Source: Flavobacteriaceae bacterium PS02336
GTDB taxonomy: Bacteria > Bacteroidota > Bacteroidia > Flavobacteriales > Flavobacteriaceae
Reading direction: 5' to 3'
Length of the DNA: 64,000 nucleotides
Assembly: GCA_029960065.1 (NCBI GenBank)
Contig: JASCOF010000001.1
Location: 248,001-312,000, forward strand
The notes under the pieces are model-generated. The model was not told the origin of the DNA. It saw only the letters and a list, made by a program, of their open reading frames with translations, and searched no databases. This document shows positions 41,024 to 49,783 of this stretch, piece by piece. Every line of letters begins with the position of its first letter. The first letter of the stretch is position 1. The position numbers were made by a program, and so were the translations under genes.

Positions 41024-42355
41024 ATGAAGAAAACTTTACTATTATGCTGCTTCTTTGGGAGCTTTTTTTATGCGCGGTCGCAATCGTATTTTGGATTTCG
41101 GGACGACAATTATGCTGGAATTCAGAGCGTGCTTTTTAATCCGTCGGCAGTTGTAGATTCTAAATACAGATCTGATGTTACGATTTTCTCTGCCAGCGCA
41201 ACTGGTCAGAACGATTTATACGGAATAAACGTTTTAGACGCATTAGACGGCGATTATGATTTAGATCTTGATGCAAGCAAAAACTTCAAAAGTAATAACC
41301 GAGGAAATCTAAACCTGGATATTATGGGACCTTCGTTTACGCTTAATATTACTCCCACGCACAGTATTGCTCTTTTTTCGCGCGTGCGCAGCGTTACAAA
41401 TATGGTAGGCGTAAATGGAGAACTGGTAGACGAGGTTAATAAAGATATTGATGTAACGAATAGCTTTTTAATTACAGGCGGAAATCCTAATGGTGTTACG
41501 AATTCCTGGGCAGAAATTGGCGCTTCTTACGGAACTGTTTTATTAGACCGCGACGATCATTTTGTAAAAGGCGGAATCACGCTGAAATACTTAATGGCAG
41601 GAGCAAATGGTTATATCAACGGAAGCGATATAAGTGTTGCTTTCAATAGAAATGTGGCTAATCCAGCATTGAGCGAATATTATTCGACAGGAACTTTAAG
41701 AACTGCGGCAAGCTACGATTACGAAAACGGAGAAAAAATGAAGTTTGATCCAAACTCGGCTGGAGTGGGAGTAGATTTAGGTTTTACTTATGAATACCGT
41801 ACGAACTGTCATACTTGTATGGGAAACCGTTATAAATTTAAAGCCGCGGCTTCGGTAACGGATATTGGAAGCTTGAATTATAAAAACATAACAGAGAATA
41901 CGTATAACTTAAACGGAAGAGTAACGCAGGAAGATATTGAAGATGCGGAAGATATTTTCGAGTTTTTTGATGCTAATTATACCAAAACGTCTTCTAGAAA
42001 AGCGGTTAAAGCCAATTTGCCAACTGCTTTACACACTTCTTTTGACTGGAATATCAACAACAAATTTTACCTTAATTTAAGCGGTGATTTCAGTTTGGTT
42101 AATGCTGATAAAATCAACGGAACTACAATTGCTAATTCGGTTACTTTTACCCCAAGATACGAAACAAGACAATTCAGTTTTTATCTTCCGGTGACCTACA
42201 TGGAATACAGCGGTACGCAGATAGGAACTGGTTTTAGAGCGGGTCCAATTTTTATTGGTTCCGGTTCTTTGGTTTCGAACCTTTTCTCTAACAATTCTAA
42301 AGCAGCAAATGTGTTTGTTGGTTTGAAATTACCGATTTATCAAAATTATAACTAA
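41024..42355 (+). CDS. DUF5723 family outer-membrane protein
   Basis: 443 aa with a signal peptide ending at ARSQ (~20). The start of the mature protein (SYFGFRDDNYAGIQSVLFNP, then SAVVDSKYRSDV) is the signature of DUF5723, predicted beta-barrels of Bacteroidota. Amphipathic strands run to the C-terminus, and VFVGLKLPIYQNYN may be the last strand. Function unknown. Single gene; a structured convergent-terminator region follows. Confidence 0.85.
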   Translation: MKKTLLLCCFFGSFFYARSQSYFGFRDDNYAGIQSVLFNPSAVVDSKYRSDVTIFSASATGQNDLYGINVLDALDGDYDLDLDASKNFKSNNRGNLNLDIMGPSFTLNITPTHSIALFSRVRSVTNMVGVNGELVDEVNKDIDVTNSFLITGGNPNGVTNSWAEIGASYGTVLLDRDDHFVKGGITLKYLMAGANGYINGSDISVAFNRNVANPALSEYYSTGTLRTAASYDYENGEKMKFDPNSAGVGVDLGFTYEYRTNCHTCMGNRYKFKAAASVTDIGSLNYKNITENTYNLNGRVTQEDIEDAEDIFEFFDANYTKTSSRKAVKANLPTALHTSFDWNINNKFYLNLSGDFSLVNADKINGTTIANSVTFTPRYETRQFSFYLPVTYMEYSGTQIGTGFRAGPIFIGSGSLVSNLFSNNSKAANVFVGLKLPIYQNYN

Positions 42356-42586
42356 GGTTCTAAGGTGCTGAGACACTAAGATTCTGAGATACTAAGATTC
42401 TAAGATGCTGAGTTTTTTAGTTCTTCGAACTTTTATAATAAAAAACGGTCTGTTTCACATGTGAAACAGACCGTTTTATTTAAAGGATGAGATTACATTC
42501 TAATTGATTTATGCCTTACTTTAATAAATTTCGATTTATCGAAATGAAAAACTCAGCATCTTAGAATCTTAGCATGTCAGAACCTC
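42354..42586. repeat. Two-tier hairpin: period-8 arms around a 17-bp terminator stem
   Basis: The left arm has seven NNNCTRAG units (GTTCTAAG GTGCTGAG ACACTAAG and so on). Its last 22 bases (42392-42413) are a perfect reverse complement of 42551-42572. The inner terminator sits between. This lies between the DUF5723 gene (+) and the stress cluster (-). The remaining ~190 bases to the next gene show nothing that I can name. Confidence 0.85.
42442..42480. terminator. Strong bidirectional terminator
   Basis: Perfect 17-bp stem AAAACGGTCTGTTTCAC and its complement with only AT as loop. Confidence 0.9.
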
Positions 42587-42786
42587 TAAAAAATATATTG
42601 ATGGTCTTATCTTCATTAACCGCTTTCCCCAAGAAGCGTATAATGAATGTTAGATACCTAGAAATACTCTTGTGTATTCAAAACATTTATATAGATTAGA
42701 GTAAACGTAGACACCATTTTTTACTATTATATTGTTTAACTTTTCCATAATACATAAATTTAGTTGGACAAATTACTCTGCGATGT

Positions 42787-43158
42787 TTAATATTGTGATG
42801 AATCTTCTTCTTCAGAAGTTTCATTTGAAGTTTCGGTTTGTGGTTTAGAAACCAGATTGGTTACAATCAGCTGAACGATTGAGCCTAAGATGCCTTTAAA
42901 CATAGAGTCACCTTTTCCGACTATAAATCTTTTGGCTATATAACCAATTCCGATACTAATGGCAGATTGCGCTAAATGACTTTTAAAACCTACTGTTTCA
43001 TTGATTTCTTCAACAGTATTTCGAATTAAATTGATTGGTTTTAAATTTTCTTTAAGATCATCGATGTGATCTTTAATATCGCACCATTCGGTATCTTGAC
43101 GAACTTCTAATTCTTTAATTTTTTGATTTAATTGATCAATATTGACAATAGCCTCCAT
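42787..43158 (-). CDS. Hypothetical stress-cluster protein with coiled N-terminus
   Basis: 123 aa. A helical N-terminus (QLNQKIKELEVRQDTEWCDI) leads to a glycine-rich amphipathic middle (AQSAISIGIGYIAKRFIVGK) and a weak membrane segment ~88-105, ending in an acidic tail. It starts 3 bases after the stop of the holin-like gene, so the pair is translationally linked. No family recognised. Confidence 0.6.
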   Translation of the reverse strand: MEAIVNIDQLNQKIKELEVRQDTEWCDIKDHIDDLKENLKPINLIRNTVEEINETVGFKSHLAQSAISIGIGYIAKRFIVGKGDSMFKGILGSIVQLIVTNLVSKPQTETSNETSEEEDSSQY

Positions 43159-43161
43159 AGG

Positions 43162-43548
43162 TTAGTTTTTAGTATTAATAATTAAATCTTGGTTTTTAGT
43201 TTCTTTCAGAATACTAGAAATAATGGTATTGCCAATTGGTGTTTTTATGATTTTATGATGTGATTTGACCACAACAATAACCACGATTAAATAAAACAAT
43301 GCCATTATGAAAAAACCATAATAGTATTCTCCAAGTTCTTTCCCAATCCATAAGCTAATCCCTATATTTAGAAACAAAGTAAAAAATGCAACAACAATCC
43401 CGATTGCAATCTTTGATGCCAGCGATGAAACACCGTCAGCAACTGAACATACTGTTTTCAGTTTTAATAATTCTAAACTTGTTTTAGCATAATTTTCAGC
43501 TTTTTCATAAAGATTAAGATCCTCGTTTGTTGTTGCATTTGGTTCCAT
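43162..43548 (-). CDS. Phage-holin-family (holin_3_6-like) membrane protein
   Basis: 128 aa. An N-terminal helix (YEKAENYAKTSLELLKLKTV) and two TM segments (~47-67 and ~75-95) match the actinobacterial-type holin superfamily PF07332, which in Bacteroidota is chromosomal and sits in stress clusters with YtxH-type proteins. There are no phage genes nearby. It may affect envelope stability. Confidence 0.7.
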   Translation of the reverse strand: MEPNATTNEDLNLYEKAENYAKTSLELLKLKTVCSVADGVSSLASKIAIGIVVAFFTLFLNIGISLWIGKELGEYYYGFFIMALFYLIVVIVVVKSHHKIIKTPIGNTIISSILKETKNQDLIINTKN

Positions 43549-43592
43549 GATATAGGGTTTTATGGTTTGAAAAATTCACTTATTAATAGCTA

Positions 43593-43877
43593 TTAATAGT
43601 TTGTTTTTACAGCTTTAGCTTCATCTTTGATTGCATTGAAATCATCTTTAACTTGGCTAAGTTTAGATTTTCCTTCTTCGATAATATCTTTACCATTTGA
43701 AGAAATTTTACTTACAACGTCATCAAATTTTGTTTTAAGGTTATCTCCGTAATCTTTCGATTTATCTTTGATTTTTTTTCTTGTGTTTGACCCTTTGTCT
43801 GGTGCAAATAAAACACCTATTGCTGCTCCCGCCGCTGCGGCTCCTAAAATTCCTAAAATTGTTGTGCTAGTTTTCAT
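43593..43877 (-). CDS. YtxH domain protein
   Basis: 94 aa. The N-terminal TM (TTILGILGAAAAGAAIGVLF followed by APDKG) and the amphipathic Lys/Asp-rich tail (KKIKDKSKDYGDNLKTKFDD) are the YtxH hallmark. Such proteins are general-stress products. Located 44 bases upstream of the holin-like gene on one strand; probably one operon. Confidence 0.88.
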   Translation of the reverse strand: MKTSTTILGILGAAAAGAAIGVLFAPDKGSNTRKKIKDKSKDYGDNLKTKFDDVVSKISSNGKDIIEEGKSKLSQVKDDFNAIKDEAKAVKTNY

Positions 43878-43929
43878 AATGATTAATTTTTAAATTGGAT
43901 TAATATTGATAATTTGTTGATTTAATAAT

Positions 43930-44082
43930 TTAAATTTCTCGACCTTTAATAAGTCTAAGAAGTACTGCGATAATGGCAATTACTAATAGGATGTGGATAA
44001 TGCTTCCAAAACTGTAAACAAAGAACCCTAAAGCCCAAAGTATAACCAGAATCACCGCGATTGTATATAGTAAGTTAGACAT
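43930..44082 (-). CDS. Lmo0937-family small membrane protein
   Basis: 50 aa: MSNLLYTIAVILVILWALGF, then FVYSFGSIIHILLVIAIIAV, then LLRLIKGREI. Two TM helices and the W-ALG-F and H-ILLVIAIIA words match the Lmo0937 family of small stress-associated membrane proteins. It lies between YtxH and the beta-barrel gene on the same strand. Confidence 0.85.
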   Translation of the reverse strand: MSNLLYTIAVILVILWALGFFVYSFGSIIHILLVIAIIAVLLRLIKGREI

Positions 44083-44119
44083 GGTTTTTATTTTAGTGGT
44101 TAATAATTAATTCTCTTTT

Positions 44120-44767
44120 TTAGTTTAGCTTATACGAAAGGTATAAAGTCAAGTTGCTGTTTTTAGCATCTGGAACTGTGTAAGTTGTTCCAGCTACAGT
44201 TCTTTCTTTACCAACAGTAGTTAAACCGTAATTGTAACGAACTCCAATGCTAATTGGATCAAAATCAACACCCACACCTGCAGCGATACCTGCGTCAAAT
44301 TTGGCTAAATCGTCTCTGTCAATTTCTTGATCAAAATCAAAGCTTCCGTCACCAGTTACTTTAGAACTTACTAGATAAGATGCGTATCCACCGGCATGAA
44401 TATTAAAGTTTTTAGTAACATTCACTCTCACTAATAAAGGAACTTCGATATAGTTTAATTTGAATTTTGTACTCCCGCTTGCAAAAGCATTGTTGTATTC
44501 AAATTCAGCACCTTTTGTAGTAAACAAAACCTCTGGCTGAATGGCTACCATATCTGAAATAGGTAAAGTAGCGTAAAGTCCGGCATTAAAACCGTATAGA
44601 ATATTGTTATCATCTACATCGTCTCCACTACCATATAAGTTAGACATGTTGAATCCTCCTTTTACACCAAACTCGGTATTTACATTATTATCCTGAGCGT
44701 TGATTGTTCCAAATGTGGCTGCTAAAAATAGTGTTAAGGCGCTTAAAAAATTGGCTTGTAATTTCAT
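44120..44767 (-). CDS. PorT-family outer-membrane beta-barrel protein
   Basis: 215 aa with a signal peptide ending at INAQ (~24). The body starts with EFGVKGGFNMSNLYG, contains repeated amphipathic strands and SIGVRYNYGLT, and ends with SNLTLYLSYKLN, as in PorT-like eight-stranded barrels (OMP_b-brl_2). Function is not known; in this cluster it is probably part of the envelope-stress response. Confidence 0.85.
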   Translation of the reverse strand: MKLQANFLSALTLFLAATFGTINAQDNNVNTEFGVKGGFNMSNLYGSGDDVDDNNILYGFNAGLYATLPISDMVAIQPEVLFTTKGAEFEYNNAFASGSTKFKLNYIEVPLLVRVNVTKNFNIHAGGYASYLVSSKVTGDGSFDFDQEIDRDDLAKFDAGIAAGVGVDFDPISIGVRYNYGLTTVGKERTVAGTTYTVPDAKNSNLTLYLSYKLN

Positions 44768-44799
44768 AATTAAAAATTTAGTTAATTGATAATAGGCTT

Positions 44800-45369
44800 T
44801 TATACATATTGCTTTCTTATTCGTTCTGTCTCTCGTAAGAGTTTGTATTGTTCGGGTAGAAATCTTAAAACTAATTCCAAAATCTTTTTATCATTTGTTT
44901 CTCTTGAAATGGTTTCAAATAGTTCAATCTGGTCGTTTAAAGCATCTTTCATGGCGTTTAAATAGACATCGTTAAATTCGGTGCCGTTTGCATCTATGAG
45001 ATTGTACAGGTCTCGTTTGTGTGTGGCGTTTATTTCAGTAATGACAATGAGCTTTAAAGCGGCCATATTTGATATTTCGTTCAAAACTTGATTCTCTTGG
45101 AACTCAATTCTTTTTCCTAATTCCTGAACAATGGCATCTGAACTTTTTTGTTGTGCAATTTGACTTTTAGAAATAATCGACTTACTCGCATTTGCCGTCG
45201 AAATAAAGAAATAAGCTTCTGTTTCTTCTTTTTCGGTTATTACAAAAGCTTGGTTCTTCAAAGAGCTTTCTATTGGATTAATTTTTCTGCATGTAGTAAT
45301 GCATAGTATCAAAACGAATAAGAAAAAAACTTTAAAAAGTGAAGCTTTGAATAGGGGTATTGCTTTCAT
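44800..45369 (-). CDS. DUF4142 domain lipoprotein
   Basis: 189 aa. A hydrophobic N-terminus ends at a possible lipobox (CITTC, Cys 27). The helical body (EETEAYFFISTANASKSIIS, then KSSDAIVQELGKRIEFQENQ) fits DUF4142, a ferritin-like four-helix fold that is secreted and often stress-linked. No obvious diiron ligands. Upstream of the beta-barrel gene on the same strand, 32 bases away. Confidence 0.75.
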   Translation of the reverse strand: MKAIPLFKASLFKVFFLFVLILCITTCRKINPIESSLKNQAFVITEKEETEAYFFISTANASKSIISKSQIAQQKSSDAIVQELGKRIEFQENQVLNEISNMAALKLIVITEINATHKRDLYNLIDANGTEFNDVYLNAMKDALNDQIELFETISRETNDKKILELVLRFLPEQYKLLRETERIRKQYV

Positions 45370-45529
45370 TTATTGTTTCCTCAAGTATTACATTACAAAG
45401 ATGCTAACGAATGAAAGATTTTGCTTTACAGCATAAAAAAGAAACGTTATATAATTCCCATAACGCTATTGTTTTTGAGTATTATCCTTTTAAAATCAAT
45501 GTATTAAGAGGTTTTGGGTAAAGGCGAAA

Positions 45530-45566
45530 AAAAAAGAAATTATAGTTTTTTCTATAATTTCTTTTT
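45530..45566 (-). terminator. Terminator of the histidine kinase operon
   Basis: Perfect stem AGAAATTATAG / CTATAATTTCT with an A-run left (T-tail on minus) and T-run right, downstream of the kinase stop. Confidence 0.75.
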
Positions 45567-45663
45567 CTGATGTTATATAAACGGAGGATTTTTTTTTCTT
45601 ACAATTATAAGATTCTTTACTGCTTTTTTTGGCTAAGGAGTTTTTAGGATTAATCTTAAAGGA

Positions 45664-47448
45664 TTAATCAGGTAGAAAAACAGTAAATTCTGAACCTTTT
45701 CCAATGTTGCTGTCTGCTGTAATATGTCCTTTGTGATTTTCTACAATTTTTTTACAAATCGCCAATCCGATTCCAGTTCCAGGATAATCAGTTTTGGAAT
45801 GAAGCCTTTGAAACAAAATAAAAATAGTTTCCTTAAACTGCGGGTCAAATCCCATTCCGTTATCTCTAAAAGTTATTTTATGGAATTTCTTTACAGATTG
45901 TTCCAGTATTTCAGGATAGTCAGATGAATTTATTTTTTCGCTTGTAATAGAAATTTCAGGATTTATGTCAGGACGGCTGTATTTTAATGAATTTCCAATT
46001 AAATTGATAAACAGCTGTTCGATCTGATACGGAATTACTGCAAGTTTTGGAAGTTTATTGGTCGTGATAACAGCTCTCTTTTCTTCTATAATTTCTGCCA
46101 GCTCTGATTCTGCATTGTCTAAAAGTTCGTTTAGATTTATTTTAATGAATTCCTTCTTTGTCGTATTCGTTCTCGAAAATAAAAGAAGATCGTCAATTAA
46201 AACACGCATTCTTTTGGCAGAACTTTCAATTTTACTGATGTAATTTTTAGCGCTGTCAGACATTACTTTTTTATCAGCATCTGATACGCGGGAAATAAAA
46301 GTCTGGATTTTTCTAAGCGGTTCTTGTAAATCGTGGCTTGCAACGTGATTGAAAGAGGCTAGTTCTTTATTGCTTTTCTCGAGTTCTTTATTACGTTCCT
46401 GAAGTTCGATATTTAATAAATGTTCATCAGTAATGTCAAAATTAATTCCAAGTAAAATTTTACTTCCTTGCTGGTCAGTTACAATTTTACCGGTTGTCTT
46501 AAAATAACGGACTTCATGATCCGGACGGATTATTTTATAATAAACAAATGGAAGTTTTTTTTTCTCTATAATTCCGTCCATATAATGGGCAAAAGTTTCT
46601 TTGTCCTCAGGATGGACAAATTTTAAAAGTGTCGCTTTATTTGGTACAAACGAATTTGGTTCATACCCAAGCAGACGGTATTGATTATCTGAATAATCAA
46701 TTTTATCGGCATCAAGATCCCACTGCCAAGTACTAAAATTACCGATGCTTTCCGATTCGGCAATTAAACCTGTAGAAATTAAAAGTCTTTTATTGAATAT
46801 TTTAAGACGTTGGAAATCACGGCTGATTTGTCGGTATGCCAATAAAATAAAGCATAATGCAACCAAGAATAATGAAATAGAAAAAAGAGGACTTAAAGAG
46901 ATTTCAGAATCATAGATTTTAAGTCTTTTTTTTAGAAAAGTCTTTTCAATATCATTCATTTCATCAACCTTAAAACGGATATTTTCCATCAAAATTCGGC
47001 CTCCAAACATGTGATTATCCAGTTTTCTTTTGTCGTAAGTTTTAGGATCGCTGTATTTTAAGCAATTTTCAAAAGAAACAAATCGCTGGGTAATAAGTTT
47101 AAATAATTTTTGAAGATTTTTTTGCTGCTGCGGATTATCGGCTGTTAGTTTTTTTAAAGTAATAAAAGAAGTATTTACTTTATCTCGCGAATAAATATAA
47201 GGCGTTAGAAAACGGGCATTGCGAGTAATTATATAACCTCGCTGGCCCGTTTCTGCATCTTTTATAGCCGACATTAATCGTTCGAGCTGGATGTTGATTT
47301 CGTAAGTATGCATAACCAGTTTACTCGATTCATTCAAGTCCTGATTATGTTTGTAGGCAATTGAAGAAAGAAATAACAGAATGAAAACTGCGATTACAAA
47401 AATAACTCTCAAAGAGTTTGAAGAATTAAAATTTGGGATCCACTTCAT
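45664..47448 (-). CDS. CHASE3-PAS sensor histidine kinase
   Basis: 594 aa. TM1 ~13-32, CHASE3 sensor ~40-180 (AIKDAETGQRGYIITRNARF), TM2 ~186-205, PAS ~235-345, HisKA with phospho-acceptor His372 (ASHDLQEPLRKIQ), and HATPase_c with N box (INLIGNSLKY, N486), G1 (DNGMGF ~529) and G2 (GTGIGLAICKKI ~557). The response regulator gene ends 11 bases before its start, so the two are one transcript. Likely senses an envelope or stress cue; input unknown. A lone HATPase without receiver. Confidence 0.95.
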   Translation of the reverse strand: MKWIPNFNSSNSLRVIFVIAVFILLFLSSIAYKHNQDLNESSKLVMHTYEINIQLERLMSAIKDAETGQRGYIITRNARFLTPYIYSRDKVNTSFITLKKLTADNPQQQKNLQKLFKLITQRFVSFENCLKYSDPKTYDKRKLDNHMFGGRILMENIRFKVDEMNDIEKTFLKKRLKIYDSEISLSPLFSISLFLVALCFILLAYRQISRDFQRLKIFNKRLLISTGLIAESESIGNFSTWQWDLDADKIDYSDNQYRLLGYEPNSFVPNKATLLKFVHPEDKETFAHYMDGIIEKKKLPFVYYKIIRPDHEVRYFKTTGKIVTDQQGSKILLGINFDITDEHLLNIELQERNKELEKSNKELASFNHVASHDLQEPLRKIQTFISRVSDADKKVMSDSAKNYISKIESSAKRMRVLIDDLLLFSRTNTTKKEFIKINLNELLDNAESELAEIIEEKRAVITTNKLPKLAVIPYQIEQLFINLIGNSLKYSRPDINPEISITSEKINSSDYPEILEQSVKKFHKITFRDNGMGFDPQFKETIFILFQRLHSKTDYPGTGIGLAICKKIVENHKGHITADSNIGKGSEFTVFLPD

Positions 47449-47459
47449 TTATATGGCTC

Positions 47460-47909
47460 TTATTTTAGTCGCAGCAGGAAATTATCACGGTTAAGTCCAG
47501 AAGTATGATAATGCCAGTTTACGGTCACGACTTCATTAATTATTTTTTTAAGCGTATTGAAATCGCTCGGCTTTTTGATATAGATATTGGCACCTTGAAT
47601 AAAAGTGTCTTCGATATCTTCTTCAGAAGAAGAAGTAGAATAGATTGCAATGATTATATCTTTTAAATGATCCGTTTTTTTGATTTCAATCAAACATTCT
47701 TTACCTGTTTTTTTAGGCATGTTCAAATCTAGAAACAAAATATCTGGAAGCTTATTGTCTGTGTTCAATAGATGATCCATCAACTGCATTCCATCATGAA
47801 CGAAATTTACGTTTGTCTGAATTTTGATTTCTTCAAAAGCATCTTTAAAGAAAAGACGGTCATCTTCATCATCATCGGCTAATAAAATGTGTAATGCGTT
47901 TTTTTGCAT
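47460..47909 (-). CDS. Single-domain response regulator
   Basis: 149 aa, a receiver domain only. Acidic pocket D12-D13-D14, phospho-acceptor Asp61 (FLDLNMPKKTGKE), then S/T at STSSS and Lys in IYIKKPSD. No output domain, like CheY-type or Rcp1-type regulators that pair with PAS-histidine kinases. Between the AraC-type gene (21 bases upstream) and the kinase gene (11 bases downstream). Confidence 0.93.
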   Translation of the reverse strand: MQKNALHILLADDDEDDRLFFKDAFEEIKIQTNVNFVHDGMQLMDHLLNTDNKLPDILFLDLNMPKKTGKECLIEIKKTDHLKDIIIAIYSTSSSEEDIEDTFIQGANIYIKKPSDFNTLKKIINEVVTVNWHYHTSGLNRDNFLLRLK

Positions 47910-47930
47910 TTGTATGAGGTATTTGGGTTT

Positions 47931-48482
47931 TTATTTTAAATTTTCTCTTCGTTTCTTAATAATTCTCTGAAAAGCAGACGGAGTAATTCCGGTTGTGTTT
48001 TTAAACTGTGTACTCAAATGTGCAACACTGGAGTAATTTAGTAAAAAAGCAATTTCGGTCAAACTCATTTCATTGATAATAATCAATTGTTTTGCTCTTT
48101 CAATTTTCTGTAAAATAATAAAATTTTCAATAGAAGAATATGTTACTTCTGAAAAAACATTAGATAAATAACCATAACTGTGGTTTAGCTTTTCAGCCAG
48201 GAACACAGAACTTTTATAGTTATTGCTGTCGTCCATAAAAACAAGTTCGATAATCGCATCTTTAATTTTTTGAACTAACACACTTTTTTGATTTTCAACT
48301 ACTTCAAAGCCACACGGAGTTAATTTTGTTTTCAAATTCTCCAGTGCTTCGGCATCAAGATTATCTTCAATTTCGATTTCTCCAAAACCCAGAGTCGTAA
48401 AATTTATATTATTTTGTTCTAGGTTTTGTTTTAAATAAAGAGAACAAATGGTGTTAATGTCAAACTTTATAAATAGTTTCAT
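47931..48482 (-). CDS. AraC-type HTH regulator
   Basis: 183 aa. The C-terminal ~100 residues hold the double helix-turn-helix of AraC proteins (SVFLAEKLNHSYGYLSNVF, then MSLTEIAFLLNYSSVAHLST, then FKNTTGITPSAFQ). The N-terminal ~80 residues are short and resemble an HMA-like or ACT-like fold rather than a cupin. First gene of the three-gene signalling unit, so it may control it and the stress cluster. Confidence 0.85.
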   Translation of the reverse strand: MKLFIKFDINTICSLYLKQNLEQNNINFTTLGFGEIEIEDNLDAEALENLKTKLTPCGFEVVENQKSVLVQKIKDAIIELVFMDDSNNYKSSVFLAEKLNHSYGYLSNVFSEVTYSSIENFIILQKIERAKQLIIINEMSLTEIAFLLNYSSVAHLSTQFKNTTGITPSAFQRIIKKRRENLK

Positions 48483-48581
48483 TTTATAGAAATTTGGTTA
48501 AAGATACTTAAATTATTTGGTGTTTTTGCTTAAAAATAGCTTAGAATTACAAGTTAAATGTATTTTAAAATAAAATTCTCA

Positions 48582-48620
48582 AAAAAATACCGCCTAATAT
48601 TTTTACTAGACGGTATTTTC
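48582..48620 (-). terminator. Terminator of the CsbD gene
   Basis: Stem AATACCGCCTA / TAGACGGTATT with one mismatch pair and A/T runs at both sides. Confidence 0.75.
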
Positions 48621-48639
48621 CCGGTTGAGTTGTAAGGAT

Positions 48640-48825
48640 TTACAAATCTGACAGGATCTGATGAAATTCTTCTTTAGTTTTACCTAATTTTTGCTGTAGT
48701 TTTCCGTACATTTCGTCTTCTTTTCCTTCAGCGAACATCAAATCGTCATCTGTTAATTCAGCATATTTTTGCTTCAATTTTCCTTTTAACTCGTTCCAGT
48801 TTCCTTTTATTTCGGTAGTATTCAT
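48640..48825 (-). CDS. CsbD-family stress protein
   Basis: 61 aa, starting at [20 protein letters not shown]; a longer frame with 16 hydrophobic residues upstream exists but is not family-like. The motif [18 protein letters not shown] and the repeated K-x-x-G-x-x-Q-x-K-x-G-K pattern identify CsbD, a small general-stress protein. Single gene beside Dps, as expected of the same response. Confidence 0.9.
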   Translation of the reverse strand: MNTTEIKGNWNELKGKLKQKYAELTDDDLMFAEGKEDEMYGKLQQKLGKTKEEFHQILSDL

Positions 48826-48954
48826 GATCTTTTTGTTTGTTGTTATTAATAATGTAAAATTGCAAATTATCAAGCTCGTTTATGTTACATTACTTTTTAA
48901 GACTGTTGTATAATTTTCATCCCGTGATGATGATTGGTCTTAAATCCTAATCCT

Positions 48955-49002
48955 ATCAAATTAATAATTATCAATTAATAATTATCAATTATCAATTATC
49001 AA
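48955..49002. repeat. Short tandem repeat of AATTATC
   Basis: About six imperfect copies of a 7- to 12-bp word (AATTATCAATTATCAATT) immediately after the dps stop codon. Confidence 0.7.
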
Positions 49003-49476
49003 TTAAACCTGATATCTTCTTAGAATCCAAGCCATTTTTTCGTGTTCTTGCAATAGTCCAGTTACAAAATCGGCAGATCCAACATCATTGGTTTCATTTT
49101 CAAAAACAGGAATGTAATCTCTAAATTCGGTAACCAATTGTTCATGGTTTTCTAAAAGTTCAGATAACATATGTTTTTGTGAAGCGTATTCTTTAGGTGA
49201 TTCTTTCAGTGTAGAATTATCAATAAACTCTTTCATTGTGCCAATTGTTTTTTCTCCCAGCTGATTGATTCTTTCCGCTACTTCGTCGATATTGGCTTCA
49301 AGGATTCTATATTGGTCTTCAAATAATTTATGAAGTTCCATAAAACTATTTCCAGAAATATTCCAGTGAAATTTTCTGGTTTTTACATACAATGTCATTT
49401 CGTTAGATAAAATCGTGGCTAATATAGAGGCGCTCTTTTTTAGATTTTTTGGTGTAATTCCGATATTTGGGCTCAT
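49003..49476 (-). CDS. dps: Dps-family ferritin-like protein
   Basis: 157 aa, normal for Dps. TRKFHWNISGNSFMELHKLF and then EDQYRILEANIDEVAERI hold the His and Asp/Glu ligands of the ferroxidase site at subunit interfaces. Dps dodecamers store iron and protect DNA from peroxide. It lies a few hundred bases from the CsbD gene in the stress cluster. A -7 box precedes it. Confidence 0.93.
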   Translation of the reverse strand: MSPNIGITPKNLKKSASILATILSNEMTLYVKTRKFHWNISGNSFMELHKLFEDQYRILEANIDEVAERINQLGEKTIGTMKEFIDNSTLKESPKEYASQKHMLSELLENHEQLVTEFRDYIPVFENETNDVGSADFVTGLLQEHEKMAWILRRYQV

Positions 49477-49501
49477 AATTGTCTGTATTTAAGGTTTTTC
49501 T

Positions 49502-49509
49502 CAAAGATA
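49502..49509 (-). promoter_or_regulatory. Putative -7 box of dps
   Basis: TATCTTTG on the minus strand, 25 bases before the ATG. Confidence 0.5.
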
Positions 49510-49689
49510 CCTTACAGATTTATTTTTTTCTTATACAATTTTTGACAGATGTTACAGAAATTCAATGTTAAGTAGTGTGCGAGGATAAAATTTTATTAAT
49601 ATTAAACTAGTCAAATTTGAATTGAGTATAGTGCGCGCGGGGGCTTCGACTTCGCTCAGCCTGACAAACCTCAGTCTTCAGCCCTAAAC

Positions 49690-49745
49690 TACCACCATCA
49701 ACCGCCAACCACTAACAATTAACCCCAACCATTAACCATTAATCA
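49690..49745. repeat. CCA/TTAAC-rich tandem words before pyrF
   Basis: Repeated AACCATTAACCATTAATCAT-type words in the leader before pyrF, preceded by GCTTCGACTTCGCTCAGCC, a fragment of a dispersed repeat. The rest of the ~300-base gap after dps shows no ORF. Confidence 0.5.
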
Positions 49746-49755
49746 TTATAATTTG

Positions 49756-49763
49756 TAATTTTG
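49756..49763 (+). promoter_or_regulatory. Putative -7 box of pyrF
   Basis: TAATTTTG, followed by CCGCACTAGG, about 20 bases before the ATG. Confidence 0.55.
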
Positions 49764-49783
49764 CCGCACTAGGAAAATACAAT

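Noticed and set aside
43162..43548. Prophage holin
   Set aside because: No lysin or other phage genes; context is a stress cluster where chromosomal holin-like proteins are usual.
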